The notes: a model not told the origin generated them from the letters alone. Positions 8,323 to 16,167 are shown, counted from the stretch's first letter. The stretch: DNA of 29,281 nucleotides from an uncultured archaeon (GCA_903907555.1 CAIVOO010000144.1:1-29281); one strand, 5' to 3'. Numbers and translations: made by a program.

Positions 8323-8877
8323 TTAAAACTGAACTTTGACAGCCTTGCGTTCAACACCTTCTGTCTTGAAAAATTCCTTTTCCTGGAATCCAAGCAGCTT
8401 TCCGAAAGTGTTGGTTGGGAAAACCTGCAGTTTTGTGTTGAATGACATTACAGTATCATTGTAGAACTGCCTTGCAAAAGCTATCTTGCCTTCTGTTCCA
8501 GAAAGCTCTTCCTGAAGCTGCATGAAATTTTGGTTTGCTTCAAGCTTCGGATAAGCCTCTGCCACGGCAAACAATGACTTCATTGCCTGGCTTAGCATAT
8601 TGTCTGCTTTCGCTTTTTCGCCAAGGCTTGTCGCTTTGTTCATCAAGCTTCTCGCTTCAGTAACCATCTTGAATGTGCCTTGTTCATGCTTTGCGTATCC
8701 CTTCACAGTCTCAACAAGATTTGGTATCAAGTCAAACCTTCTCTTGAGCTGGACATCAATCTGGCTCCAGGCGTTCTCTGCCCTATTCTTCAGCAGAATC
8801 AGGCCGTTGAACACGACTATGATGTATAGCACTACAAGAGCTACAACTCCAATTAGAACCCATACTCCTATGTTCAT
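8323..8877 (-). CDS. lemA: LemA family protein
   Basis: A 184-residue LemA protein. One N-terminal TM segment (about 5-27) is followed by the conserved AENAWSQIDVQLKRRFDLIPNLVETVKGYAKHE-type region and a long four-helix bundle outside or along the membrane. The typical FNTKLQVFPTN and FGKLLGF are present near the end. LemA is a frequent partner of HtpX and related M48 proteases, though its molecular role is not settled. The start is well defined: GGTGAT (8882-8887, minus strand) lies a few bases before the ATG, with a TATA-like TTTTAAATAA at 8908-8917. Confidence 0.93.
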   Translation of the reverse strand: MNIGVWVLIGVVALVVLYIIVVFNGLILLKNRAENAWSQIDVQLKRRFDLIPNLVETVKGYAKHEQGTFKMVTEARSLMNKATSLGEKAKADNMLSQAMKSLFAVAEAYPKLEANQNFMQLQEELSGTEGKIAFARQFYNDTVMSFNTKLQVFPTNTFGKLLGFQEKEFFKTEGVERKAVKVQF

Positions 8878-8907
8878 TTAAATCACCCATACAGGTTAGA
8901 TACTCTG

Positions 8908-8917
8908 TTATTTAAAA
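8908..8917 (-). promoter_or_regulatory. Promoter of lemA-htpX
   Basis: On the minus strand TTTTAAATAA lies about 36 nt before the lemA ATG, followed by GGGTGATTTAAATG, which joins the ribosome site and start codon. The same arrangement and the identical GGGTGATTTAAATG string occur before the gene at 24599. This suggests a shared short-leader design. The rightward gene at 9009 has its own TATA-like boxes at 8967-8973 and 8987-8994. Confidence 0.5.
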
Positions 8918-9008
8918 GGTTTGCGAACAATCTTTCACTACTAAAAGAGTAACATTTAAATATTAGTATATAAACGAAGTATATAGTTTATATAAGGTGA
9001 GACCGCTA

Positions 9009-9341
9009 ATGGCAATAGAAATAAATTATGGTGATGCAAATCCTTTCGCTGCTTCTGTTGTCAAGGCAAGACAAGCTATTCCTCATGAAGAAAATACTAA
9101 TCTTGAGCTTGTTGCATTTGATAGAGGTTATACCCCTAAGCCAAATGATGTTGTTGCACGGTACAAGCTAAGCGTTCCTGGCATTCAGGAAGGGCAGCAG
9201 ACTATGGCTATTAGGGTGTCAGATGTCCAAGATGGGGATCTCGAAAAAAGGCTTACATCTTTTTATGAAGGAGTACACTGCCTTGCAAGATTGTGCGCTA
9301 TAGCCAGAGATAGAGTTGTTACAATAACATATCCTGCTTAA
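9009..9341 (+). CDS. Orphan protein of 110 residues
   Basis: I do not recognise a family. The predicted protein is soluble, mixed alpha/beta, with no signal peptide or TM segment. It carries two Cys near the C-terminus (VHCLARLCAIARD). The ATG at 9009 is preferred because GGTGA (8996-9000) lies 8 nt upstream; the in-frame GTG at 8997 is part of that ribosome site. It is divergent from lemA and its last four bases overlap the end of gyrB on the other strand. A clear promoter and ribosome site argue that it is a real gene. Confidence 0.65.
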   Translation: MAIEINYGDANPFAASVVKARQAIPHEENTNLELVAFDRGYTPKPNDVVARYKLSVPGIQEGQQTMAIRVSDVQDGDLEKRLTSFYEGVHCLARLCAIARDRVVTITYPA

Positions 9342-11218
9342 ACATCCAAATTCTGGACTTCTTTTGCATGCTTCATGATGAAGCTCTTTCTCGGGCCGAC
9401 TTCTTCTCCCATAAGAATTGTAAATATCTTGTCAGCCTGTACAGCATCCTCAAGCGTTATCAGAACAAGCACTCTCTTGTCAGGATCCATTGTTGTCTCC
9501 CAAAGCTGGTCAGGATTCATCTCTCCAAGGCCTTTGTATCTCTGAATGTCAACAGAATCACCCATTTCCTTGACTCGCAAGTCTTTTTCTGCATCAGAAT
9601 AAACATATAACTCTGTCTTGCCTTTCTTAAGTTTGTAAAGCGGCGGCTGAGCTATGTAAATATGCTTTTGCTCGATAAGTTTAGGCAGATACCTGTAGAA
9701 AAATGTCAGCAATAAAGTCCTGATGTGGCTTCCGTCCACATCCGCATCTGTCATGAAAACAATTTTGTCATACCTTAATTTTTTCTCATCAAACTCCTGC
9801 GCAATTCCAGTGCCTAGGGCCTGAACCATCGTGATGACTTCCTTGTTCGCAAAAATCTTGCTCAATCTGGCTTTCTCAACATTCAATATCTTTCCTCTCA
9901 GCGGAAGGACTGCCTGAAATTCCCTGTTCCTGCCCTGCTTTGCAGAGCCGCCTGCAGAATCTCCCTCGACGATGAATATCTCGCATTTTTTCGGGTCGCT
10001 TTCTGAGCAGTCTGCAAGCTTTCCTGGAAGCGCAGAGCCCTCAAGCAAACCTTTTCTTCTGGTTAGCTCGCGCGCTTTTCTTGCAGCCTCTCTTGCCTTT
10101 GCCGCCTGCACTGTTTTTTCAACAACAGCTCTTGCTTCTTTCGGATTCTCTTCGAGATATGATTTTAATCTCTCGAATACAACAGAATCAACCAATCCTT
10201 TCACTTCAGAATTTCCTAGCTTGCCTTTTGTCTGCCCTTCAAACTGCGGATTTTTCAGTTTTACAGAAACAACCACTGTGATTCCTTCAAGCACGTCATC
10301 GCCAGAAAGATGCTCATCACTTAACTTGTGCTTGTCTGCATAATCGTTAAATGCCCTTGTCAGGGCTGTTTTGAATCCTGTAAGGTGAGTTCCGCCCTCT
10401 CGTGTATTGATATTATTGACGAACGAGAAAACATTTTCATTATAGCCGTCATTGTACTGCATTGCAATCTCAACAACAGCGTCCTCTTTTTCCTTTTCAA
10501 AATAAATTACAGGATGAAAAGGAGTCTTGTTCTTGTTCATGTATTCGACAAACTGGACTATCCCGCCGTCGTACTGGAAAACATGCTTTTTCCCATCTCT
10601 TTCATCATCAATTATTATCTTTATTCCCTTGTTCAGGAAGGCAAGCTCTCTCAATCTTGCTGATAGGGTGTCAAAACTGTATCCAATATTGTTCTCAAAT
10701 ATCTGCTTGTCTGCAAGGAATGTGACCTTAGTTCCTGTTGCGTCAGCATCGCCCACTACTTTCACATCTTCTGTAGGCTTTCCCCTTAAGAATTTTTGAT
10801 AATGGACTTTTCCATCCCTTTTTACCCACACTTCCATTTCTTCAGAAAGCGCATTAACAACAGAAGCTCCAACCCCGTGCAGACCTCCAGACACCTTGTA
10901 TGTGCTCTGGTCGAATTTTCCTCCTGCATGAAGCTGGGTAAAAACAATTTCCATTGCTGATTTTTTGTATTTAGGATGGACTTCTACAGGGATTCCCCTC
11001 CCATCATCAATCACAGTTACTCTTCCATCCTTGTGGATTGTTACACCTATGTTCTTTGCAAAGCCTGCAAGGGCTTCATCTATTGAATTATCAACTATCT
11101 CATACACTAAATGGTGCAGCCCGTCAATTCCTGTTCCGCCTATATACATGCCAGGGCGCTTTCTAACAGCTTCAAGGCCTTCCAAAATCTGTATTTTTTC
11201 TGCTCCGTAAGTTTCCAT
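9338..11218 (-). CDS. gyrB: DNA gyrase subunit B
   Basis: A type IIA topoisomerase ATPase subunit of 626 residues. The GHKL domain shows EIVDNSIDEALAG and DDGRGIP, with GGLHGVGASVVNALS for the ATP lid. The transducer follows. The Toprim domain has IVEGDSAGGSAKQGR and MTDADVDGSHIR, and the tail carries RYKGLGEMNPDQLW. The length fits the short bacterial and archaeal form without the long proteobacterial insert. The ATG at 11218 begins METYGAEKIQILEG, the normal gyrase start. An in-frame TTG at 11251 would sit at the predicted transcription start. No gyrA lies next to it. Archaeal gyrases are generally viewed as acquired from bacteria. Confidence 0.97.
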   Translation of the reverse strand: METYGAEKIQILEGLEAVRKRPGMYIGGTGIDGLHHLVYEIVDNSIDEALAGFAKNIGVTIHKDGRVTVIDDGRGIPVEVHPKYKKSAMEIVFTQLHAGGKFDQSTYKVSGGLHGVGASVVNALSEEMEVWVKRDGKVHYQKFLRGKPTEDVKVVGDADATGTKVTFLADKQIFENNIGYSFDTLSARLRELAFLNKGIKIIIDDERDGKKHVFQYDGGIVQFVEYMNKNKTPFHPVIYFEKEKEDAVVEIAMQYNDGYNENVFSFVNNINTREGGTHLTGFKTALTRAFNDYADKHKLSDEHLSGDDVLEGITVVVSVKLKNPQFEGQTKGKLGNSEVKGLVDSVVFERLKSYLEENPKEARAVVEKTVQAAKAREAARKARELTRRKGLLEGSALPGKLADCSESDPKKCEIFIVEGDSAGGSAKQGRNREFQAVLPLRGKILNVEKARLSKIFANKEVITMVQALGTGIAQEFDEKKLRYDKIVFMTDADVDGSHIRTLLLTFFYRYLPKLIEQKHIYIAQPPLYKLKKGKTELYVYSDAEKDLRVKEMGDSVDIQRYKGLGEMNPDQLWETTMDPDKRVLVLITLEDAVQADKIFTILMGEEVGPRKSFIMKHAKEVQNLDV

Positions 11219-11290
11219 TTTCCGTCGAGATTTTCTTATAAAATCTATCAAAAAGTAAGGCTCTTTTCTTTATAAATATATCGGTTCTGG

Positions 11291-11319
11291 AATGCCTTTA
11301 TACGGGCTATAAAGGCATT
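11291..11319. repeat. Perfect 12-bp inverted repeat in the gyrB / PEGA divergent promoter
   Basis: AATGCCTTTATA (11291-11302) and TATAAAGGCATT (11308-11319) are exact reverse complements around the 5-nt spacer CGGGC. The arms carry TATA-like CTTTATA on both strands. The repeat lies just upstream of the gyrB TATA region (TTTATAAATA, 11269-11281, minus strand) and about 45 nt before the TATA of the rightward gene (11365-11374). It looks like an operator or a bidirectional promoter element. Confidence 0.6.
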
Positions 11320-11406
11320 TTAAGAGGGTTTTAGCCTGTCTGGAATTCTGCTGCTGGGAAAGTTATATAAATAATATTCAATAAATGACTTGCAAGAGGT
11401 GTTATT

Positions 11407-12798
11407 ATGAAGAATATATCATCATATCTGTTTATTGTGTTTATTTCTTTGCTGGTTGTATTGGCAGGATGCACTTTGGGATTGAAGTCTTCTGGTGAGA
11501 TTACGCCAACAGTAATTACAGAAGATGCTACAAAGGAAATTCCAAAGCCTGCAGAGACGCATGCAGTTGAAACCAATACTGCAGAAACCAAGACGACAGA
11601 AGTGAATAATGAAGAACAGAATAATGAGACAAAAAAAGAATCAAAGCCGAAAGTCCCCCCGAAATTAGGAAGCCTTTCAGTCTCATCAACACCTTCTGAT
11701 GCAACAGTTTATGTCGATAACAAGGACAAGGGGGAAACCCCTGTCACAATTGATGATTTGTTGGTCGGAAGCCACACAATCACAATATCAAAATCAGGAT
11801 ATTATGATTCAACAGTTAAAGTAACAATCGAAGAAAACAAGACAGAATCCTTAAGCGTTGAGCTGACAAAATCAGAATCAACTTATGCCACGCTAGCTAT
11901 TTCATCCAATGTTGATGACGTAACAGTTTATCTGAATAATATCGAAAAAGGCGAGACAGATGGTAAAAAAATGAACATTACAAGCCTTACTCCTGGAAAC
12001 TATTCTGTAAAAATTGCCAAAGAAAGCTATTTCGATTATGAAACAACTGTGCTGCTTAGCTCAGGAGCAACTAAAACGCTTAATGTTGATATGAATCCAA
12101 TTTACAATTTGCTCTCTCAAGGAGAAGCTACAGATATTGAATGCGATGTTGAGAGTGTGTGCGTTAACAACTTGCTCACATTCGCAATATCTCCTGATGA
12201 TTCGAAAGTGTATGTTGATAATGTGCTTGTTGAAAATTGGGCTAGAGTGATAAACCTATCTACAGGAATGCATTCAGTCAGAGCAACAGCAGACGGATAC
12301 GAGCCATCAACACATACATTCTCTATAAGAGCTGATGACACCATACACCTGAACTTCTCGCTTATTAGATATGGATTCTTGTCATTAAAAACAAATCCAG
12401 GAAGCTGCGACGTGGACATCAGCGGAACAGACTACACAACAGACAGCGACGGGGAGCTCGAGCTTAATCTAACTGCAGGAACCTACAATATAACAGCATC
12501 AAAGCAGCATTATTACGACGAGGCATCAACATTTACAATAACTGCAGGGCAGACAACATCAAAAACATTGACGCTGGATCAGAGCACAGGAACATTGTAC
12601 GTTACATCCTCGCCGACAGGAGCGAATATTACAGTTGATGGCACAAACTATGGGCTTGCGCCGATAACAGTAGATTATTTGAGCCCTGGAACGCATAATC
12701 TGTCAGCAACACTTGTAAACTACAACAATTATGCAACAACAGTATCAGTAACTGCCGGAAGAACAACAAGCAAGAGCGCAACGATGGTGCATTCCTAA
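11407..12798 (+). CDS. Lipoprotein with five tandem PEGA domains
   Basis: A surface protein of 463 residues. The N-terminal helix ends in the lipobox LAGC. A Thr/Glu/Lys-rich linker follows to about residue 80. Then come five repeats of about 70 residues (roughly 85-155, 158-228, 245-315, 317-385 and 392-460). Each has the PEGA pattern of beta strands with A-x-V-x-V-D, a G-x-x/P turn, L-x-x-G-x-H/Y and a G-Y/x-Y segment. Repeats 1 and 5 are the most canonical; repeat 3 is divergent and contains two Cys in the preceding linker. PEGA domains occur in cell-surface stalks and binding proteins. GAGGTG (11396-11401) lies 5 nt before the ATG, and TATATAAATA is at 11365. Confidence 0.88.
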   Translation: MKNISSYLFIVFISLLVVLAGCTLGLKSSGEITPTVITEDATKEIPKPAETHAVETNTAETKTTEVNNEEQNNETKKESKPKVPPKLGSLSVSSTPSDATVYVDNKDKGETPVTIDDLLVGSHTITISKSGYYDSTVKVTIEENKTESLSVELTKSESTYATLAISSNVDDVTVYLNNIEKGETDGKKMNITSLTPGNYSVKIAKESYFDYETTVLLSSGATKTLNVDMNPIYNLLSQGEATDIECDVESVCVNNLLTFAISPDDSKVYVDNVLVENWARVINLSTGMHSVRATADGYEPSTHTFSIRADDTIHLNFSLIRYGFLSLKTNPGSCDVDISGTDYTTDSDGELELNLTAGTYNITASKQHYYDEASTFTITAGQTTSKTLTLDQSTGTLYVTSSPTGANITVDGTNYGLAPITVDYLSPGTHNLSATLVNYNNYATTVSVTAGRTTSKSATMVHS

Positions 12799-12802
12799 TT
12801 TT

Positions 12803-12924
12803 TTTGTTTAGCATCTTTAAGGCGAAATGCCTTTAATTTTTATGCTTAGCTGACAGAGGGGACGCTCCATCCGAGAGATGTCAGTTCTAGAATCAACTTC
12901 GAGCATTTCGAGATGCTAAACAAA
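12803..12924. repeat. 122-nt structured element closed by a perfect 14-bp inverted repeat
   Basis: TTTGTTTAGCATCT (12803-12816) and AGATGCTAAACAAA (12911-12924) are exact reverse complements. Inside are AAGGC/GCCTT around GAAAT (12819-12833) and AGCTGACA/TGTCAGTT (12848-12855 with 12879-12886, one G-T pair). A short TCGA/TCGA hairpin lies near 12898-12910. The fold would be a multi-branched RNA or DNA cruciform. It fills the space between the PEGA stop (12798) and the zinc-ribbon stop (12926) of convergent genes almost exactly. It may be a bidirectional terminator, a small ncRNA gene, or a short mobile element. No family is recognised. Confidence 0.55.
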
Positions 12925-12925
12925 T

Positions 12926-13072
12926 CTATTTTTCTATTTCTTTTATTAAATTATCTTTAACGCCAAAGCTCTTTCCACAGTAAACACATCTCTTTTTCTT
13001 GTCAGTCAGAAATTTATCTGCTGTATTGTACTTCATCTGGTTCTTGCAGCTAGGGCACCTTAATAGAAACAT
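12926..13072 (-). CDS. 48-residue zinc-ribbon protein downstream of scpB
   Basis: A short gene found by reading the minus strand. It encodes 48 residues with CPSC at 6-9 and CVYC at 29-32, two CxxC knuckles 19 residues apart, which is a classic zinc ribbon. The rest is basic (KFLTDKKKR, then KSFGVKDNLIKEIEK). The ATG at 13072 is 1 nt from the scpB stop, so it is almost certainly the last gene of that operon. AAGAAGAAATAAT upstream is purine-rich but not a strong ribosome site. The function is unknown; such ribbons often bind nucleic acid or act as small protein adaptors. Confidence 0.7.
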   Translation of the reverse strand: MFLLRCPSCKNQMKYNTADKFLTDKKKRCVYCGKSFGVKDNLIKEIEK

Positions 13073-13073
13073 A

Positions 13074-14027
13074 TTATTTCTTCTTCACAACTTTCTGGTT
13101 TTCTGCTATGAATCTTTCGAGCTCCGGCTCGAGCTTTCTCTCCTTCTCTTTTTCTTCCTGCTTCGGTTTCTCGCCTTCTTCTTCAGAGGATTCTTCTGTC
13201 GCCTCTTCTTCCTGCTCCTCATCTTCTCCGGCGAGCTCCCTCTCTTTTTTCTCAATGTCCTTTAATTTTTCAAGAAGCTTTTCAGGCTTTTTTTCATCGA
13301 AAATCTCTTCCTTTTCCTTCTCCATCTGCTCTTCCGGTGAACCTTCCTCTTCAGAGGGTTCCTCTTTTTCTTCCTCTGATTCATCTTCAGATTTTGTGTA
13401 AACATCAAACTGCCCAAGCCTTTCGCCAGGAACTTCTTCTTTATCTTCGACTTTCTTTTCCTTGCCTTCAGGCTCCTTAAAAATCTCGAACTCTCCAAGC
13501 TTTTCAGATTCTTCCTCTTTGAAGACTTCTGTCTCCTGTATGTTCTTGAACAGCTGCTTAATCGCTTCCCTGCCAGGCAAATCGAAATACTCCTGGAATT
13601 TCTGCGTTACTTTTATCAAAAATGAGCGTCCCTTCTTTTCTTTTGTGATGAATCCAAGCTCTTCAAGCTCTCCTATATGATCATACGCCTTGTTAGTCCT
13701 TATCCTTACAACAGTTGACTGCATTACAGGATGCTTCCATGCAATGACTGCCAATGTTTCAAGAACACTTTTTGTCAGCTCTGTTTCAGGAATAAGCTCC
13801 CTAACTGTTGACAGGAATCTTTCCTTGACTGTGAGCTTCCATCCATCAGCCTCTTCTGTCAGAAGCAATGACGTTTCCCTGTTTTCAAAATCTTTTTTTA
13901 GCTCAAGCAGACTTTCCTTGACTGTTTTTATGTTTGTATTGCACAGCCTTGCAAGCTCTTCGTAAGTGACTTTCTTGCCTGCAGCAAACAGTATTGCCTC
14001 GACTTGATTCTTTAACTCAGATGTCAT
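13074..14027 (-). CDS. scpB: ScpB-like chromosome segregation protein with long acidic tail
   Basis: The first 170 residues match ScpB, the winged-helix partner of the SMC-ScpA complex. They begin ELKNQVEAILFAAGKKVTYEELA and contain LTKSVLETLAVIAWKHPVMQSTVVRIR and a second winged helix with DHIGELEELGFITKEKKGRSFL. Typical ScpB proteins end near 180-200 residues. Here about 145 extra residues follow, dominated by Glu and Lys with little hydrophobic content, so probably a disordered or coiled tail. The start overlaps the upstream gene by 11 nt. Neither scpA nor smc is adjacent, unless the upstream orphan is a divergent partner. Confidence 0.85.
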   Translation of the reverse strand: MTSELKNQVEAILFAAGKKVTYEELARLCNTNIKTVKESLLELKKDFENRETSLLLTEEADGWKLTVKERFLSTVRELIPETELTKSVLETLAVIAWKHPVMQSTVVRIRTNKAYDHIGELEELGFITKEKKGRSFLIKVTQKFQEYFDLPGREAIKQLFKNIQETEVFKEEESEKLGEFEIFKEPEGKEKKVEDKEEVPGERLGQFDVYTKSEDESEEEKEEPSEEEGSPEEQMEKEKEEIFDEKKPEKLLEKLKDIEKKERELAGEDEEQEEEATEESSEEEGEKPKQEEKEKERKLEPELERFIAENQKVVKKK

Positions 14028-14712
14028 TGCTGAACTTCACCTTTTTTTCATTTAATGAATATTTTACCCCTTTCTTCTTAAGGTATCCCTGCTCAACCAT
14101 CTTTTCAAGGAACTGCTCTGTTTTTTCAGGCGCAATTCCTATGTTTTTTGAGATTATTTCCAAAGTTTTCTCGCTATCTTTCAGGCTAAGCAGGATATTA
14201 TTCCTGAGAACAAGGCTTGAATTCTCCCTAAGCGTCTCATTCTCTGCCCCGACAGTCTTTACATACATGTCGAGATTGTGAAGCTTCATCTGCAGGTCAT
14301 TAAGCCAGGCAGAAAGCTGATTAGGCTTTATCTGTATCATCTCGGGCTCTATGATTTCAATAGATGCAGGCATATAGTCGAAGCAGAAATTAAGCATTAT
14401 GTGAATGTTTGTTGTTTTCATTTCTATCTCTGCAAAAGTCGCGAAGAACTTGTCGCGCTGCTCTGCAGGGGCTATATCAACATTAAGAATCTCCAGATTT
14501 TTATCTTGCTTTATTTTTTCAACATAGCCTTTCAAAGTTTCTTCAACATGCTCTTTCGGAAAGCCAGCCACTTCAACAATGACCTTGGCTCTGATTATTT
14601 CAGGGCCTTCAAAGCTTTTTTTCTTTACTTCAATCTCCTTTTCAGGCTTTTTGGCAGCCTTTTTAGAAGGCTTTTCCTTCTTTTTTGAGAATAATTTGTT
14701 AAGTATGCTCAT
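14017..14712 (-). CDS. Orphan with C-terminal helix-turn-helix, upstream of scpB
   Basis: A 231-residue protein without a recognised family. A Lys-rich N-terminus (residues 1-35) leads to an alpha/beta domain (about 36-125: RAKVIVEVAGFPKEHVEETL and FFATFAEIEMKTTNIHIMLNF). Then comes a coiled coil (about 130-160, NDLQMKLHNLDMYVKTVGAENETLREN) and a small winged-helix-like C-terminus (LEIISKNIGIAPEKTEQFLEKMVEQGYLKKKG). It does not show the kleisin pattern, so I do not call it ScpA, although it takes the place scpA usually occupies before scpB. ATTTAAAA at 14736-14743 (minus strand) is a plausible TATA box for this operon. Confidence 0.7.
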   Translation of the reverse strand: MSILNKLFSKKKEKPSKKAAKKPEKEIEVKKKSFEGPEIIRAKVIVEVAGFPKEHVEETLKGYVEKIKQDKNLEILNVDIAPAEQRDKFFATFAEIEMKTTNIHIMLNFCFDYMPASIEIIEPEMIQIKPNQLSAWLNDLQMKLHNLDMYVKTVGAENETLRENSSLVLRNNILLSLKDSEKTLEIISKNIGIAPEKTEQFLEKMVEQGYLKKKGVKYSLNEKKVKFSNDI

Positions 14713-14774
14713 CAGCTAATAAAACAAGACTATTCATTTAAAAACATTTCGTTAGTGCCCTTAATTTTACCTCG

Positions 14775-14828
14775 ATGAGGGGTGGAGAGGATAGATAAAA
14801 CAGCTAACACAACTTCAGAGGCTCCACA
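14775..14828. repeat. 54-nt repeated RNA-like element, copy A
   Basis: Aligns without gaps over 54 nt to the reverse complement of 20344-20397, with both ends nearly identical and the centre variable. The shared 5' block is ATGAGGGGTGGAGA and the shared 3' block is AACTTCAGA, one variable base, then GCTCCACA. GTGGAG (14782-14787) pairs with CTCCAC (14822-14827). The transcribed strand is uncertain. The symmetric TATA TTTATATAAATA (14849-14860) would place a leftward start near 14828, exactly at the element edge. On the plus strand the copy has early stop codons, so it is not protein coding. Confidence 0.5.
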
Positions 14829-14848
14829 TATTGTTCAGGAAATAGCAA

Positions 14849-14860
14849 TTTATATAAATA
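14849..14860 (+). promoter_or_regulatory. TATA box of the 46-residue zinc-ribbon gene
   Basis: TTTATATAAATA is centred about 26 nt before the ATG at 14880, the spacing expected for a leaderless transcript. This favours that start over the in-frame ATG at 14862. The box is nearly symmetric and could also drive leftward transcription of the 54-nt element next to it. Confidence 0.55.
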
Positions 14861-14879
14861 CATGAAGCACTATTCTTGT

Positions 14880-15020
14880 ATGCCAAAAAAGACCATACCA
14901 TGTGAAAAATGCGGTTCTGAAATGGAGCGTTCTACAACAATTAACAGCGGCGGTTCAAAATTTGATGTATTCAACTGCACAAGCTGCTCCCATCAGACAT
15001 TAAGAGCTTTGGGGCAGTAA
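14880..15020 (+). CDS. 46-residue zinc-ribbon protein
   Basis: A short gene encoding 46 residues with CEKC at 8-11 and CTSC at 33-36, the two knuckles of a zinc ribbon, followed by SHQTLRALGQ. The basic N-terminus MPKKTIPCEKCGSEM is typical of small archaeal zinc-ribbon proteins. The ATG at 14880 is supported by the TATA spacing. The stop is immediately followed by the stop of the convergent gene, with no gap. I cannot assign a function. Confidence 0.65.
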   Translation: MPKKTIPCEKCGSEMERSTTINSGGSKFDVFNCTSCSHQTLRALGQ

Positions 15021-15653
15021 TCATCTCTTAAGTATCAGGATTGCGCATATTACTGTTAGCAGTCCGATAAATCCATAGCTTATGTAGCTTTTCTTCCACC
15101 AGGAATCACTTTGAATGACTTCGGTGGAATTATTGTTCGATGCCGGAACCTTGTATTCTGTGTAATTGCTCTTTGTTGCATTCTTTGCAGCTGTTTTTGT
15201 GGAATCTGAGGATTTTGTGCTTGCTGCATTAACTGTTTCCTCTGTATCTGATTTTTCATCTGCTGAACTTTCGCCACTTCCCTTGAATACAAACATCTTT
15301 TCTGCATAGTTGTCTGACAAATCCTTTTCATTGCAGCCAACTTTTAATGTTGATTTTATCAAGTATGCTTTCTCAGCCCCTTTCGGGGTGTATGATTTTT
15401 CGTTGGTGTTTGTTGTGTTAATCTTTTCTTTCACAATATTGCCTTCCAAGTCCTCAATCCAGTATTCAATTGTGAAATTCGACGCTTTAGGCATTATGTT
15501 GTGATAAAACTTGATGCTTCCGTCAGAAATAACATCTGCAGATGATGAAATTTTCAATGCATAGCTGCAGCTGTCATTGTACAGAAAATGCAGGTTCAGG
15601 GTCTCTGCCGAAGCAAAAGGAATCAACAATAGCAATATTATTGGAATTCTCAT
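15021..15653 (-). CDS. Surface protein with signal peptide and C-terminal anchor
   Basis: A 210-residue protein of unknown family. The signal peptide is MRIPIILLLLIPFASAE with an ASA cleavage site. A beta-rich domain with two Cys follows (about 17-125: LHFLYNDSCSYALKI and KSTLKVGCNEKDL). Then comes a Ser/Thr/Asn/Lys-rich linker (about 126-185) with several N-x-S/T sites, and a C-terminal TM helix (ISYGFIGLLTVICAILIL) with a KR stop. The N-glycosylation sequons and layout suggest an extracellular domain held on the membrane. A TATA-like box near 15678-15684 (minus strand) suggests its own leaderless transcript. Confidence 0.7.
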   Translation of the reverse strand: MRIPIILLLLIPFASAETLNLHFLYNDSCSYALKISSSADVISDGSIKFYHNIMPKASNFTIEYWIEDLEGNIVKEKINTTNTNEKSYTPKGAEKAYLIKSTLKVGCNEKDLSDNYAEKMFVFKGSGESSADEKSDTEETVNAASTKSSDSTKTAAKNATKSNYTEYKVPASNNNSTEVIQSDSWWKKSYISYGFIGLLTVICAILILKR

Positions 15654-15714
15654 AAGAAATCAATTGATTTTTCAGAATATAAATCTGTGCTGTCTACTTT
15701 AAGACAACATTTGT

Positions 15715-16167
15715 CTATATTTTGAATAGCTTTAAAGCATCAAACAAAATCAGCAGCAGCAATATGATATACTCTGAAAAGCTTCCTGTTCTGAAAAAGC
15801 CTCTTATCCTGAAATTGCTGAAAGGATGGAAGAGCATAACCCCCTCTAAAGTAAGCGCATCAATAAGAAGATGCGAAAGGTAGCCGATTAAAATCGGCAG
15901 CGCATACAAGTAGTTGTGCGTTATCAAATAAACTATGAGAGCCACTAAAGGAAGCGCGAATATGCTGTGGAAGAATCCGCGGTGCTCGAACAAGAAACCT
16001 AAAATCTTGAAATGCCTCCCAATCTTGGATTCAGGATGGTCTATGTCTGACAGTGCAGCGCCCAGCATAACTAATATGATGTAAGCTATCTGATTTGCAG
16101 GATGAAGAAAGGGCATCAAAAGCAAGCCGACTAGAAATCCGAATGCTAGGTGAGTTTTAAACATCAT
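15715..16167 (-). CDS. DUF457 / YdjM-like membrane protein (putative metal-dependent hydrolase)
   Basis: A 150-residue membrane protein with four to five hydrophobic segments. The family's conserved polar residues are present: THLAFG near the start, SDIDHP (about 41-46), HRGFFHS (about 62-68) and GYLSHLLIDALT (about 99-110). These His/Asp residues resemble a phosphatase-like or hydrolase metal site within the membrane. The substrate is unknown; some relatives are annotated as LexA-regulated inner-membrane hydrolases. TATTTATAGA (near 16191-16200, minus strand) lies about 28 nt before the ATG, suggesting a leaderless message. It is divergent from the RPA gene. Confidence 0.85.
   Translation of the reverse strand: MMFKTHLAFGFLVGLLLMPFLHPANQIAYIILVMLGAALSDIDHPESKIGRHFKILGFLFEHRGFFHSIFALPLVALIVYLITHNYLYALPILIGYLSHLLIDALTLEGVMLFHPFSNFRIRGFFRTGSFSEYIILLLLILFDALKLFKI

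Noticed and set aside
13108..13401. Ser-rich plus-strand ORFs opposite scpB
   Set aside because: They are the complement of the Glu/Lys-rich ScpB tail, whose codons read as Ser and Phe on the other strand.
14017..14712. Calling the gene before scpB scpA
   Set aside because: The kleisin N- and C-terminal motifs are not visible; position alone is not enough.
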